Shown here in pieces: positions 16,886 to 24,930 of a stretch of 64,000 nucleotides of DNA. The translations under genes were made by a program, and so were the position numbers. Below the pieces are notes generated by a model. That model did not search any database, was not told where the DNA came from, and saw only the letters and a program-made list of their open reading frames with translations. The first letter of the stretch is position 1, and the number at the start of each line of letters is the position of its first letter. Source of the DNA: MVRE01 sp015660965 (GTDB lineage Archaea; Halobacteriota; Methanomicrobia; Methanomicrobiales; Methanospirillaceae); NCBI GenBank assembly GCA_050015095.1, contig JBEKCC010000001.1, forward strand, positions 1-64,000, given 5' to 3'.

Positions 16886-17425
16886 ATGGATACGAAGCTG
16901 TCATTTATTATCCGAGGATTAATTGGGGTAATTTTTGGGCTGCTTACACTTTTCTTTCCCGATATTACACGTGGAACGTTTATTACCATTTTTGGGGTTC
17001 TTGTTATTGGAGGGATTCTCCTATCCCTTTTTCTTGCCACAACCTCATCGAGTGAGGAAACGATGTTTTGGTTTGGAGTGTCTGTTCTCCTTCTCGTAAT
17101 CGGTATTGTAGCCTTCTTTATTCACAACATAATTGAAATCATCTTTATCCTTATTATTGCCGGCTGGGCATTTTATATCGCTTTTACAGGAATATCGTTT
17201 GCTATCTCGCAACCAAGAACGAAATACTCTATTATCATCGGGATGTTTGTCATATGTGCCATCATTCAAATCTTAATTTACATATACGCTCCAATCCTCT
17301 TAAAAGATCCAATACTTATGGTTCTCGGGATATTCGCTATGGTATTTGGGTTATTCTCTCTCTTGATGGGTTGGTATATTCATGAGGAATCCATTAAAGG
17401 ACATGTAAACATAAACAAGGAGTAA
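16886..17425 (+). CDS. DUF308/HdeD-like membrane protein
   Basis: This 179-residue protein consists of six membrane helices arranged as three helical hairpins. Each begins with a small-residue-rich stretch like IIRGLIGVIFGLLTLFFPD, the pattern of the HdeD/DUF308 family. The enterobacterial namesake is linked to acid resistance, but the role in methanogens is unknown. The ATG follows GTGAGTAGCGT, a weak ribosome site. The next gene (geranylgeranyl reductase) starts about 80 bp after its stop. Confidence 0.8.
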   Translation: MDTKLSFIIRGLIGVIFGLLTLFFPDITRGTFITIFGVLVIGGILLSLFLATTSSSEETMFWFGVSVLLLVIGIVAFFIHNIIEIIFILIIAGWAFYIAFTGISFAISQPRTKYSIIIGMFVICAIIQILIYIYAPILLKDPILMVLGIFAMVFGLFSLLMGWYIHEESIKGHVNINKE

Positions 17426-17507
17426 AATGTTTTTTAAAAGAGGGATACTCTTCACCTTACTTTTCCTTCCTTTATTTGATGAGGCATACTTTCGGTGAAT
17501 CGTCGAA

Positions 17508-18674
17508 ATGATCTATGATGTTGTCGTTGTTGGTGCAGGTCCAGCTGGTTGCGCAGCCGCACAATCGTGTGCAAAGAAGGGTCTTTCGACACTTTGCATA
17601 GAAGAACATGGAACGATTGGTTACCCCATCCAATGTGCGGGACTGCTTTCTGTAGCCGCATTCGACGAGTGTCGAGTTTCCCAACACTCTGTTCTCAATA
17701 CCGTGAACGGAGCACGTCTGATCTCAAGTAAAGATAATGCTCTTCACTTTGATGCAAAAAAAACAAAAGCCTTTGTTGTAGACCGCGGTGTTTTAGACAA
17801 AGAAATGGCAATAGCAGCTGCTGATGCAGGTGCAGAATTCCTAACAAAAACTGCCCTTTTTGATCTTAATAGCACATCTGTACGAACTCAAGGAATTCAC
17901 GGGAAGAGGGAATTTAATTATCATATTCTAATTGCTGCTGACGGTCCAAGGAGCACGGTTGCTCGATTAATGCAAATGAAAAGGTCCAATATCTATCTTG
18001 CCGGTATTCAGGCAGACATGAAATTTGACATGGATCTGCGTTTTGTTGAAATCTACCCTGATGCTTCGCCAGAATTTTTTGGTTATGCGATCCCGATAGG
18101 GATAGACAGAGTACGAATTGGGTTATGTGGTCAGACAAACGTTATGGAACGATTCAATGCATTCCGGAAAAAATTCGGTGATGTTTTTACCAATCTTGTG
18201 ACAGGAACCATCCCCTTGGGTGTTATGCCTAAAACATACGGAAATCGCACACTATTTGTGGGTGATGCGGCAGGTTTTGTAAAACCAACATCCGGTGGTG
18301 GAGTCTATACTGGCGTAAGATCTGCTCGCCATGCTGCCTCTGTAGCTGTCGCAGCTTGTTCGCAGGATAGATTTGATGATAATTTTCTTGCCCAATATGA
18401 ACATCGATGGCAGGCAGACTTTGGTGATATGCTGATATCAGGGCTTCGATTTTTCAAGCTGCGACAACAGTTGAACTCTGAAGATATCGATCGTCTAATC
18501 TGTGCAATGAATGATCCGGATATAATCGAGGCCATCATCAAATATGGAGATATGGATAATCCCGTTCCTCTTATCAAAAAGTTGATGCGCAACCCTTCGA
18601 TATTTACTGTAATGAGCACTTTGATGCGGTCTAGGTTTAGGTCAATCTTTAAAGAACAAATAAAATCTGTGTAA
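17508..18674 (+). CDS. Digeranylgeranylglycerophospholipid reductase family protein
   Basis: This 388-residue flavoprotein of the geranylgeranyl reductase family saturates isoprenoid chains of archaeal membrane lipids. The N-terminal dinucleotide fold is GAGPAGCAAAQSCAKKG (residues 9-25), and the family-specific PIQCAGLLS follows at about 40. The second FAD motif FVGDAAGFVKPTSGGGVYTG lies near 247-266. The C-terminal helical region (FFKLRQQLN to the end) is the usual membrane-associated cap. Length fits the family. It may act on archaeol or on another isoprenoid. It stands alone, convergent with the first cobalt/nickel transport operon. Confidence 0.88.
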   Translation: MIYDVVVVGAGPAGCAAAQSCAKKGLSTLCIEEHGTIGYPIQCAGLLSVAAFDECRVSQHSVLNTVNGARLISSKDNALHFDAKKTKAFVVDRGVLDKEMAIAAADAGAEFLTKTALFDLNSTSVRTQGIHGKREFNYHILIAADGPRSTVARLMQMKRSNIYLAGIQADMKFDMDLRFVEIYPDASPEFFGYAIPIGIDRVRIGLCGQTNVMERFNAFRKKFGDVFTNLVTGTIPLGVMPKTYGNRTLFVGDAAGFVKPTSGGGVYTGVRSARHAASVAVAACSQDRFDDNFLAQYEHRWQADFGDMLISGLRFFKLRQQLNSEDIDRLICAMNDPDIIEAIIKYGDMDNPVPLIKKLMRNPSIFTVMSTLMRSRFRSIFKEQIKSV

Positions 18675-18736
18675 TTTTTTTAGAATCTTTTTTATATTGA
18701 ATTAAGGTCTCTCACGTCTCAGAAAGGTGTTTTATT

Positions 18737-19006
18737 TTATATTTTGAGATATTTGTATGATACAAAACTGGCAACTATAAGTACTGCCAGTATTATCCCG
18801 TAAAGAAGGGTATTTCCCTCAATGGAAAATCCAAACCAGTTGTTTCCGTGATCTTCCTGATTTATTGGGAGTCCAAGAGCATGATTAAATCTCTCTTCGA
18901 TACCCATTGGGCCAGTCATACTGTACGCAGTCAAGGCTACGATAACAATGATGACAACAATTACTCCAAAAATAATGATCCCTTTCTTATCTTTGAATAG
19001 TGTCAT
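18737..19006 (-). CDS. cbiN: CbiN/PDGLE-like ECF transporter accessory protein
   Basis: This 89-residue protein has two membrane helices (about 9-28 and 68-86) around an extracytoplasmic loop with GPMGIEERFNHALGLP, a diverged PDGLE-type element. This is the architecture of CbiN/NikN, which is needed with CbiM for metal loading. It starts by a 4-bp overlap with cbiM and is the last gene of the cbiQ-cbiO-cbiM-cbiN operon. The identification rests on layout and position more than on sequence. Confidence 0.7.
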   Translation of the reverse strand: MTLFKDKKGIIIFGVIVVIIVIVALTAYSMTGPMGIEERFNHALGLPINQEDHGNNWFGFSIEGNTLLYGIILAVLIVASFVSYKYLKI

Positions 19007-19653
19007 GAAACAGTACCTTCGAGTATATCAGGTCGTACCTTTCCGATATATGCAACAATCAGACCGGTAATAAAAGCCTCGATAACCGCAACACCCATAT
19101 TCACAGCAGCGAGTAATGAAAGCCCTGTAAGAATTTGAAGTGTGCTCTGGGTGATACCTTGGATACCAGATATAAGGATGATTGCAATCATCACAATATT
19201 ACCGCATATTAAACCTACAAAGGTTGCAATTCCTGCACGGAAAAATAGACTGGAAGTCACTTTTTTCAATCCTCTATAAGAGAGATATGCGACAATTACT
19301 TCGGAGAAATTAACTAATACATTTGCTCCAATTAATCCCCATCCCCCATGACCTATTGCTGCAGACATGATATTGACAATAAAAACAATAAGAGTACCAA
19401 AAACTGGTCCTGCAAGAATACCAATGAGCGGTGTGAGATTCAGATGGACACCACCAAAAATAGGTATTTGTACTTGGAATATAGCAAAAGAGGCGGCTGT
19501 TACAAATGCAGCCATTGTAATTTTTTTAACATCTTTCGTTTTCTTTATACGCAGTAGAAAAAGTGCAGATCCAATGAGTACAAGTGCGCATAACCACCAC
19601 ACTATAACCCAAAACAAGGTAAACGAACCATCTTCAAGGTGAATATGTGCCAT
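19003..19653 (-). CDS. cbiM: CbiM-type cobalt/nickel ECF substrate-binding protein
   Basis: This 216-residue polytopic protein is the S component of an ECF transporter. The N-terminus MAHIHLEDGSF is a variant of the metal-binding MHIxDG motif: His residues near position 2 coordinate the metal in this family, and here His3 and His5 are available. The core has VQIPIFGGVHLNLTPLIGILAGP and GANVLVNFSEV, typical of CbiM. It lies 5 bp after cbiO and overlaps cbiN by 4 bp. The unusual N-terminus leaves open whether Ni or Co is carried. Confidence 0.85.
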   Translation of the reverse strand: MAHIHLEDGSFTLFWVIVWWLCALVLIGSALFLLRIKKTKDVKKITMAAFVTAASFAIFQVQIPIFGGVHLNLTPLIGILAGPVFGTLIVFIVNIMSAAIGHGGWGLIGANVLVNFSEVIVAYLSYRGLKKVTSSLFFRAGIATFVGLICGNIVMIAIILISGIQGITQSTLQILTGLSLLAAVNMGVAVIEAFITGLIVAYIGKVRPDILEGTVS

Positions 19654-19658
19654 TGTAT

Positions 19659-20552
19659 TTACTCAACGATTTTTTTACTAGTCACTTCTACTAACTGTTG
19701 AATTGTCAAAGGACGTTCAGTAGCAGATATGCCTTTTTCTATACACATTGCTCTATAGAGTTGAACGACAGTAGGTGGTTGCAATCCTGCACCATTTATT
19801 AACCGGTCATTATAAAACATGTCTGCTGGAGATCCCTCAGCACAAATAGAACCTCTTCTTACAAGACATACTCTGTCGGCTATTCGTGCAGCAAAATCGA
19901 GATCATGCGTTGCAATGACGACGCTGATAGTAAATTTGTTTTTAAGTTCAAGGATTAACCGCTCAATAATATCGCTATGTAGTGGATCGAGATCAGAAGT
20001 GGGTTCATCTAATGCAATAATTTTAGGCTTCATTGCAAGGATGCCAGCGATTGAGATCAGTCTTTTTTGCCCACCACTTAAGAAATTCGGTAATTTATGA
20101 ACTAGATCCGAAGCCCCGACCGCTTTAAGTGCTGAAAGTGCAGCAGATTTTGCATTAGCATATGGTATTCCCATGTTGATTGGGCCGAACATCACATCAT
20201 CAAGTACTGTCGGAGCAAAGAGCTGATCATCAGAGCGTTGAAAGACTATCCCAACATCTTTCCAAAGATCTGCTGCCTCTTTACTGCCAATCAATCTCCC
20301 TCGAACAACAATTTTTCCTTCAGATGGAGTCAATAGGCCATTTAAATGTTCGATAAGGGTAGATTTCCCGGAACCATTTGGACCACAAAGTGCAACAATC
20401 TCAGATTCAAATACTCGAAAACACATCTGGTGAATACCGATAGTACCATCTGGATAAACATGACTTGCGCAATCAACATGGATCAACTCTTTTAAAGCAG
20501 TTGGGGGTTGAAAGCAGAGCTGATCTGGGGTTGGTGTTTTTAGAGAAGTCAT
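19659..20552 (-). CDS. cbiO: CbiO-type ECF transporter ATPase
   Basis: This 297-residue ABC ATPase energises the metal ECF transporter. It has Walker A GPNGSGKST, Q-loop FQRSDDQLFAPTV, signature LSGGQKRLISIAG, Walker B IIALDEPTSDLD and a switch His (ATHDLDF). The start is the ATG overlapping the cbiQ stop as ATGA (20549-20552); an in-frame GTG six codons upstream is less likely. Codon usage is AT-rich, unlike the second cbiO at 22694. Confidence 0.92.
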   Translation of the reverse strand: MTSLKTPTPDQLCFQPPTALKELIHVDCASHVYPDGTIGIHQMCFRVFESEIVALCGPNGSGKSTLIEHLNGLLTPSEGKIVVRGRLIGSKEAADLWKDVGIVFQRSDDQLFAPTVLDDVMFGPINMGIPYANAKSAALSALKAVGASDLVHKLPNFLSGGQKRLISIAGILAMKPKIIALDEPTSDLDPLHSDIIERLILELKNKFTISVVIATHDLDFAARIADRVCLVRRGSICAEGSPADMFYNDRLINGAGLQPPTVVQLYRAMCIEKGISATERPLTIQQLVEVTSKKIVE

Positions 20553-21385
20553 AGAATATTCAATCCCCACTTTAGTTGAGAAGCAATCAAGATTGCAATT
20601 ACAATAATTGAAAAAATAACAATACTGATCATACCATATTGCGAAGGGGCAGGAACCTCGTTATTCATTGAAAAATGACCTTTGTAGCCCCGCGCTATCA
20701 TTGCTTTATGTACACGTTCTGCCCTGTCAAATGATCTAATAAAAACAAGTGCAAAAACTTCTGCAAAAATTTTCCCTTGCATGCGAATACTATAGATGAC
20801 TCCACCACCACGGGAGCACACTGCTTTGAGCATTGCTGCTGTCATTGAAATTGTAAGAAATAGGAATCGGTATGAAAGCAAAAAGATCTGGTCGAGTGGT
20901 GCAGGAAAAATCCGTTCGATTACAGTCGCAAGATATGAGTACCGTGTTGTCATGAGAATGAAAAGAGAGAATGTGACCATAGTAAGTGCTTTTATTAAAA
21001 GTGAAATGGCTATAAGAACTCCTTTATCAGTCAAAATCGCAGTGAGCCCAAATATTTTAAGTGAAATAAGTGGAAATCCTGGCTCACCCCATACAAGAAT
21101 TCCAATAAGCGAGAAAACAAATAAGATTGGAAGTGTATACCACAATATTAATTTTTTTGCAGGTAATCCTGCTATCAAATAAATGCAGATAACCGCCACG
21201 TAAATTGATATCAACAAAATTATTGAATGAAGGACTGTAACAAGAACTACAAGTAATGTAAGGATAGCGAATTTTGTCCAAGGGCTCATAAATGCAAATA
21301 CCGATTTGTTATTTTCTGCGTACCATGTAATCAGATCGAGATCTGGGATATGTTCGGAAAATGTCGTTGTTGGCACAGTACTCAC
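20549..21385 (-). CDS. cbiQ: CbiQ-type ECF transporter transmembrane component
   Basis: This 278-residue protein is the T component that couples ATPases to the S component. Five to six membrane helices are present, and the two coupling motifs are recognisable: SRGGGVIYSIRMQGK (Ala-Arg-Gly-like) and AMIARGYKGHFS near residue 240. It is the first gene of the minus-strand operon and begins with GTG. An ATG upstream in the same region is out of frame. The operon diverges from the second transporter operon across 260 bp of AT-rich DNA. Confidence 0.88.
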   Translation of the reverse strand: MSTVPTTTFSEHIPDLDLITWYAENNKSVFAFMSPWTKFAILTLLVVLVTVLHSIILLISIYVAVICIYLIAGLPAKKLILWYTLPILFVFSLIGILVWGEPGFPLISLKIFGLTAILTDKGVLIAISLLIKALTMVTFSLFILMTTRYSYLATVIERIFPAPLDQIFLLSYRFLFLTISMTAAMLKAVCSRGGGVIYSIRMQGKIFAEVFALVFIRSFDRAERVHKAMIARGYKGHFSMNNEVPAPSQYGMISIVIFSIIVIAILIASQLKWGLNIL

Positions 21386-21553
21386 ATCATTTTTTCGTCA
21401 AATTATTGTTCATTCTATCTCTGTCTTCTTTGTTTTCTTCGCTGATGGCATGAAGATTTGGTGTAATCTCTGCTTTTATAGTCTTGGTAATGAACGATTG
21501 ATTCAATGATATCCAATAATAAAATATAATCACAACATTATTATGAAAAAAAT

Positions 21554-21598
21554 TAACATTTTTTAAACTGAATATTAAATCATAACATTTTTTAACTA
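21554..21598. promoter_or_regulatory. Direct repeat between the two divergent ECF operons
   Basis: Two near-identical 13-bp elements, TAACATTTTTTAA at 21554-21566 and 21583-21595, lie 29 bp apart in the 260-bp divergent intergenic region. A TATA-like element follows at about 21627 (AACTTATAGG) before the cbiMN start at 21647. Spacing near three helical turns would suit a metal-responsive regulator. The regulator is not known, and the region is so AT-rich that chance repetition is possible. Confidence 0.3.
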
Positions 21599-21646
21599 CT
21601 CAGTGTTACATAATTTAAGAAAAGTAATAACTTATAGGTTCACATC

Positions 21647-22648
21647 ATGCACATCCCCGACGGCTTCCTCCCAATCTCACAGGCTATCGGTTACTGGATC
21701 ATCGCACTTGTCTTCATTGTGCTTTCGCTACGCTGGGCAAAACGTGAGATGAGCGAGGAAAAAGTGCCGCTTGTTGCGGTGCTTGCCGCTGGTATCTTCG
21801 CTATCCAGACACTGAATATGGCGCTCCCGATCTCTGTTATCCCCGGTGGCGTAAGCGGGCATGTTGTGGGAGCCGCGCTTGCTGCTATCGTGCTTGGTTC
21901 ACCCTTTGCCGCTGTGTTTATTCTTACGCTCGTCCTTGTGCTTCAGGGCATTTTCTTTGGTGATGGAGGGATTACTTCAATGGGGGCTAATATCATCAAT
22001 ATGGGTGTTCTGGCGGGATTTTTCGGGTTTTACACGTACCGATCCATCAACACAGTCTTCCACAACCGGTTTTATGCGGCGTTTATAGCAGGCTGGATAT
22101 CGGTGTTTATTCCATCGATTGTCTGTGCGGTTGAGCTTGCTGTTGCAGGCACCGTGCCGGCTGCCTTTGCCCTTGTCAGTATGGGCGTTTACCATGCCGT
22201 CATCGGGATTATTGAAGGTGGTGTCACTGCATTTGCTCTCTCACTCATCATCCTTGCACGCCCAGATATTGTTGGTTGCGAAAGTCCCGCGAAAACAGGT
22301 AAGGCAAAGGATATGATCATCGTTGCAGGTATTACCGTAGCACTAGCAATTGCGATCTTTGCACCGTATTATGCATCCACGTATCCTGACGCATTGGACA
22401 GCACGTTCCTTTCCGCATACGGGGTAAAAGACACAAATATCGTCCATATTGACCAATCAAAGGCAGTTTTGGCAGAAGTGGCCGTCGCAGAAAAGACCGG
22501 CAACACATTCTCATGGGCTGCACCGCTTCCTGACTATACCCTACCGGGACTGGACAAACCGGGAAAAGTGCTTGCAATAATCTTTGGTGTGCTTGTGCTC
22601 TTCATTCTTGGTTTTGGTATCAGCCGGGTCATTACCAGAAAAAATTGA
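21647..22648 (+). CDS. cbiM: CbiM-CbiN fusion, cobalt/nickel ECF substrate-binding protein
   Basis: This 333-residue protein fuses a CbiM domain (about 1-215), with the canonical N-terminal MHIPDGFLP metal motif and GGVSGHVVGAALAAIVLG, to a CbiN-like C-terminal domain. The latter has two helices flanking a YPDALD loop, a variant of PDGLE. This fused M-N form occurs in both NikMN and CbiMN systems; the metal cannot be told. Codon usage is GC-rich, in contrast to the divergent cbiM at 19003. A TATA-like element lies about 15-20 bp upstream, so the leader is short or absent. Confidence 0.9.
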   Translation: MHIPDGFLPISQAIGYWIIALVFIVLSLRWAKREMSEEKVPLVAVLAAGIFAIQTLNMALPISVIPGGVSGHVVGAALAAIVLGSPFAAVFILTLVLVLQGIFFGDGGITSMGANIINMGVLAGFFGFYTYRSINTVFHNRFYAAFIAGWISVFIPSIVCAVELAVAGTVPAAFALVSMGVYHAVIGIIEGGVTAFALSLIILARPDIVGCESPAKTGKAKDMIIVAGITVALAIAIFAPYYASTYPDALDSTFLSAYGVKDTNIVHIDQSKAVLAEVAVAEKTGNTFSWAAPLPDYTLPGLDKPGKVLAIIFGVLVLFILGFGISRVITRKN

Positions 22649-22693
22649 GAGGATTTTTTTTGTAAAAAAATCCAATACTAATCGGATTTCCTC

Positions 22694-23542
22694 ATGCACC
22701 TCATCGAGACCCGCAATCTCACCTACATCTATCCCGGCAACGTAACGGCATTACACTCTGTAAACTTCGTCGCTCCTCGCAATGCCCGTATAGCTGTCAT
22801 CGGATCAAACGGCGCCGGCAAGAGTACGCTCTTTAAATGTTTCAACGGGATATTCAAACCGACCTCAGGTTCGGTCTTGATCCGTGGCGAACCAATCACT
22901 CAGGATAATATCCGTGAGGTGCGGAAGTTTGTAGGGATCATATTCCAGAACGCCGATGACCAAATCTTTTCACCGACTGTAGAACAGGATGTCGCGTTCG
23001 GCCCCACCAACCTTGGACTCGACGAGGAAACAATCCACCACCGAGTGCATGAAGCGCTCAAGCTCGTTGGGATCGAAGACCTTGCCCACCGGGTGCCACA
23101 CCATCTAAGTGGTGGTGAGAAGAAACGGGTCGCAATCGCAGGCGTGATTGCGATGGAGCCTGAAGTCCTCGTGCTTGATGAACCCACCGCCGGTCTTGAC
23201 CCCAGGGGCGTTCATGACCTTATCACGTTCATCAACTCCCTTTCAAAACAGTACGGTATGACGGTAATCTTTTCCACTCATGATGTTTCGATGGTTGCTG
23301 AGGTTGCAGATTACGTATATGTCATGAACAAGGGGCTTTTTGTCGCAGAGGGTAGCGTAGAAGACATCTTCTTACAGCCTGACATGCTCAAATCCATACG
23401 TCTTGATGTCCCGGTTCTGCCAAAGCTTATCCGTTCGCTCCAGAAAAATGGTGTTCCTATACCCATGGCATACACCTATGAGGATGCTGAACAGGCGCTG
23501 ATACGTGCATACAAGGGTCCCCAGAAAGATACTCCCCAGTAA
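22694..23542 (+). CDS. cbiO: CbiO-type ECF transporter ATPase (second system)
   Basis: This 282-residue ABC ATPase has Walker A GSNGAGKST, Q-loop IFQNADDQIFSPTV, signature LSGGEKKRVAIAG, Walker B VLVLDEPTAGLDP and switch His STHDVSM. It follows cbiMN by 45 bp and its TAA overlaps the cbiQ ATG by one base (TAATG), so translation is coupled. GC-rich codon usage matches its operon mates and differs from the first cbiO. Confidence 0.94.
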   Translation: MHLIETRNLTYIYPGNVTALHSVNFVAPRNARIAVIGSNGAGKSTLFKCFNGIFKPTSGSVLIRGEPITQDNIREVRKFVGIIFQNADDQIFSPTVEQDVAFGPTNLGLDEETIHHRVHEALKLVGIEDLAHRVPHHLSGGEKKRVAIAGVIAMEPEVLVLDEPTAGLDPRGVHDLITFINSLSKQYGMTVIFSTHDVSMVAEVADYVYVMNKGLFVAEGSVEDIFLQPDMLKSIRLDVPVLPKLIRSLQKNGVPIPMAYTYEDAEQALIRAYKGPQKDTPQ

Positions 23543-24369
23543 TGATCGAAGAACTCTTTTACATTGAAAAAACGGCGTATAAAAACAGTGTTATCCATCG
23601 GCTTGATGCACGCGTGAAGATCGTAAGCATGCTTGCGCTGATCATTGCGATGGTTGCACTTCCATATACGCCTGTTGTCTTTACCGTTGGTTTGATATTT
23701 TTTGCCTTTTTTGCAATTCTCTGGACTCTCTCCTTGCTTCCTGTGCCCGTCTATGCAAAGCGCTTGCTGATGGTGCTCCCGTTCGGGCTCTTTATCATCC
23801 TCTTCCAGATCTTTTTTACCAATCGATATTATCCAGTATTTCACGTAATCGCAAATCTTCCCTTTGGGATCCACATATATGCCGAATCAATCGAGTTTGC
23901 TGCTATTCTGTTGGTGAAGTTTATAGTCTGTGTCTCGGCAATCATTCTGCTCTCATCTACGACAAAGCTCCATGATATGCTCGAAGGTGCTGGGCGCATG
24001 GGTTTGCCTCCAGAGTTTGCTCTCACGCTTGGCATGATGATCCGTTATCTCTTTGTATTCGGCTATATGTACCGGAAGATCAATGAATCGCTTGCCACAC
24101 GGTGTTTTGATCCGTTCAACTCTGCACTGTCATATCGCTACCGGATAAAACAGCTCGGTTATACCGTTGGCACCATCTTCATTCGGTCGTACCAGCAGGG
24201 TGAACGCGTCTACACAAGCATGCTCTGCCGGGGGTATGGGAAAGAAAGCCATATCTTCATTCTAAAAAAACCGCTCCGTGCGATTGACTGGACGTTTCTT
24301 GTGATCTGTCTTGCTTTTTTCATAACCGTCCCATTCGTTATATGGCTGACCACAGTCCGTCTCTATTAG
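23542..24369 (+). CDS. cbiQ: CbiQ-type ECF transporter transmembrane component (second system)
   Basis: This 275-residue T component has six hydrophobic segments and coupling motifs NESLATRCFDPF and SMLCRGYGKESH. It begins one base inside the cbiO stop codon and completes the cbiM(N)-cbiO-cbiQ transporter. The N-terminal segment HRLDARVKIVSMLALI is typical of the family. With the first operon, the cell has two complete ECF metal transporters back to back. Confidence 0.92.
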   Translation: MIEELFYIEKTAYKNSVIHRLDARVKIVSMLALIIAMVALPYTPVVFTVGLIFFAFFAILWTLSLLPVPVYAKRLLMVLPFGLFIILFQIFFTNRYYPVFHVIANLPFGIHIYAESIEFAAILLVKFIVCVSAIILLSSTTKLHDMLEGAGRMGLPPEFALTLGMMIRYLFVFGYMYRKINESLATRCFDPFNSALSYRYRIKQLGYTVGTIFIRSYQQGERVYTSMLCRGYGKESHIFILKKPLRAIDWTFLVICLAFFITVPFVIWLTTVRLY

Positions 24370-24407
24370 ACCATCCCTTTTTTATATTCCTGCCCCATCA
24401 TCTCTTC

Positions 24408-24716
24408 ATGGCAAATTCATTCGGACATGGGTTTATCACCAGCATCATGCTGATTGCAAAACACTTTGCATTCCCGCCGGAACAAGCATGGTTTGGCGCT
24501 GCCGATCACCTTGAAGGACTTGTTGTACCAGATCAGTTCAAAGACACGGAAGTGGATCAATTGGTAACTGTATTGCGTAAGAAGGTTATCTGGCACCAAC
24601 CTGGTACAATGGATAAGGAAGATGCACATGATGTAATTGTTGCACTCAATAATCTTGTTCTTGCGATTGACCGAGCTCTAGGAATTAAAGACCCTGATAT
24701 TGGGACATATCATTAA
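24408..24716 (+). CDS. Uncharacterised 102-residue protein after the ECF operon
   Basis: This protein is not recognised. It is soluble and alpha-helical-looking with FGHGFITSIMLIAKHFAFPP near the start and a C-terminal helix DVIVALNNLVLAIDRALGI; there are no Cys residues and no membrane helix. The start is taken at MANSFGHG because a TATA-like TTTTTATATTCC lies about 25-30 bp upstream of this ATG. The frame is open for 22 codons more and overlaps cbiQ. It may be transcribed alone or with the transporter. A small hairpin with a T run follows at 24806. Confidence 0.55.
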   Translation: MANSFGHGFITSIMLIAKHFAFPPEQAWFGAADHLEGLVVPDQFKDTEVDQLVTVLRKKVIWHQPGTMDKEDAHDVIVALNNLVLAIDRALGIKDPDIGTYH

Positions 24717-24805
24717 GCTATAACCTAAAAATTCGCAAATTGAAGTGTATCCAATTCGCTAATTTTTTGTTAAATTTTTGTGTAAATGCCATGTCATAAA
24801 CATTA

Positions 24806-24828
24806 TTGGGTTTTGACCCAAAATTTTT
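24806..24828 (+). terminator. Small hairpin with T run
   Basis: TTGGG (24806-24810) pairs with CCCAA (24817-24821) around a 6-base loop, followed by a T run at 24824-24828. It lies about 90 bp after the 102-residue protein gene and before gyrB, consistent with a weak terminator. The stem is short. Confidence 0.35.
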
Positions 24829-24930
24829 AGTAATTTTTACGTCGGTGCCATACCCTTAAATCCTTATAAAACCAATAATTATTGTGAAACGCACAGGTTT
24901 TTGCGCGATTTTTTTGAAAGGGGGTCATCT

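Noticed and set aside
21386..21646. Cobalamin riboswitch or NikR palindrome upstream of the ECF operons
   Set aside because: No B12-box-like sequence or GTATGA-type inverted repeat is visible; only AT-rich direct repeats.
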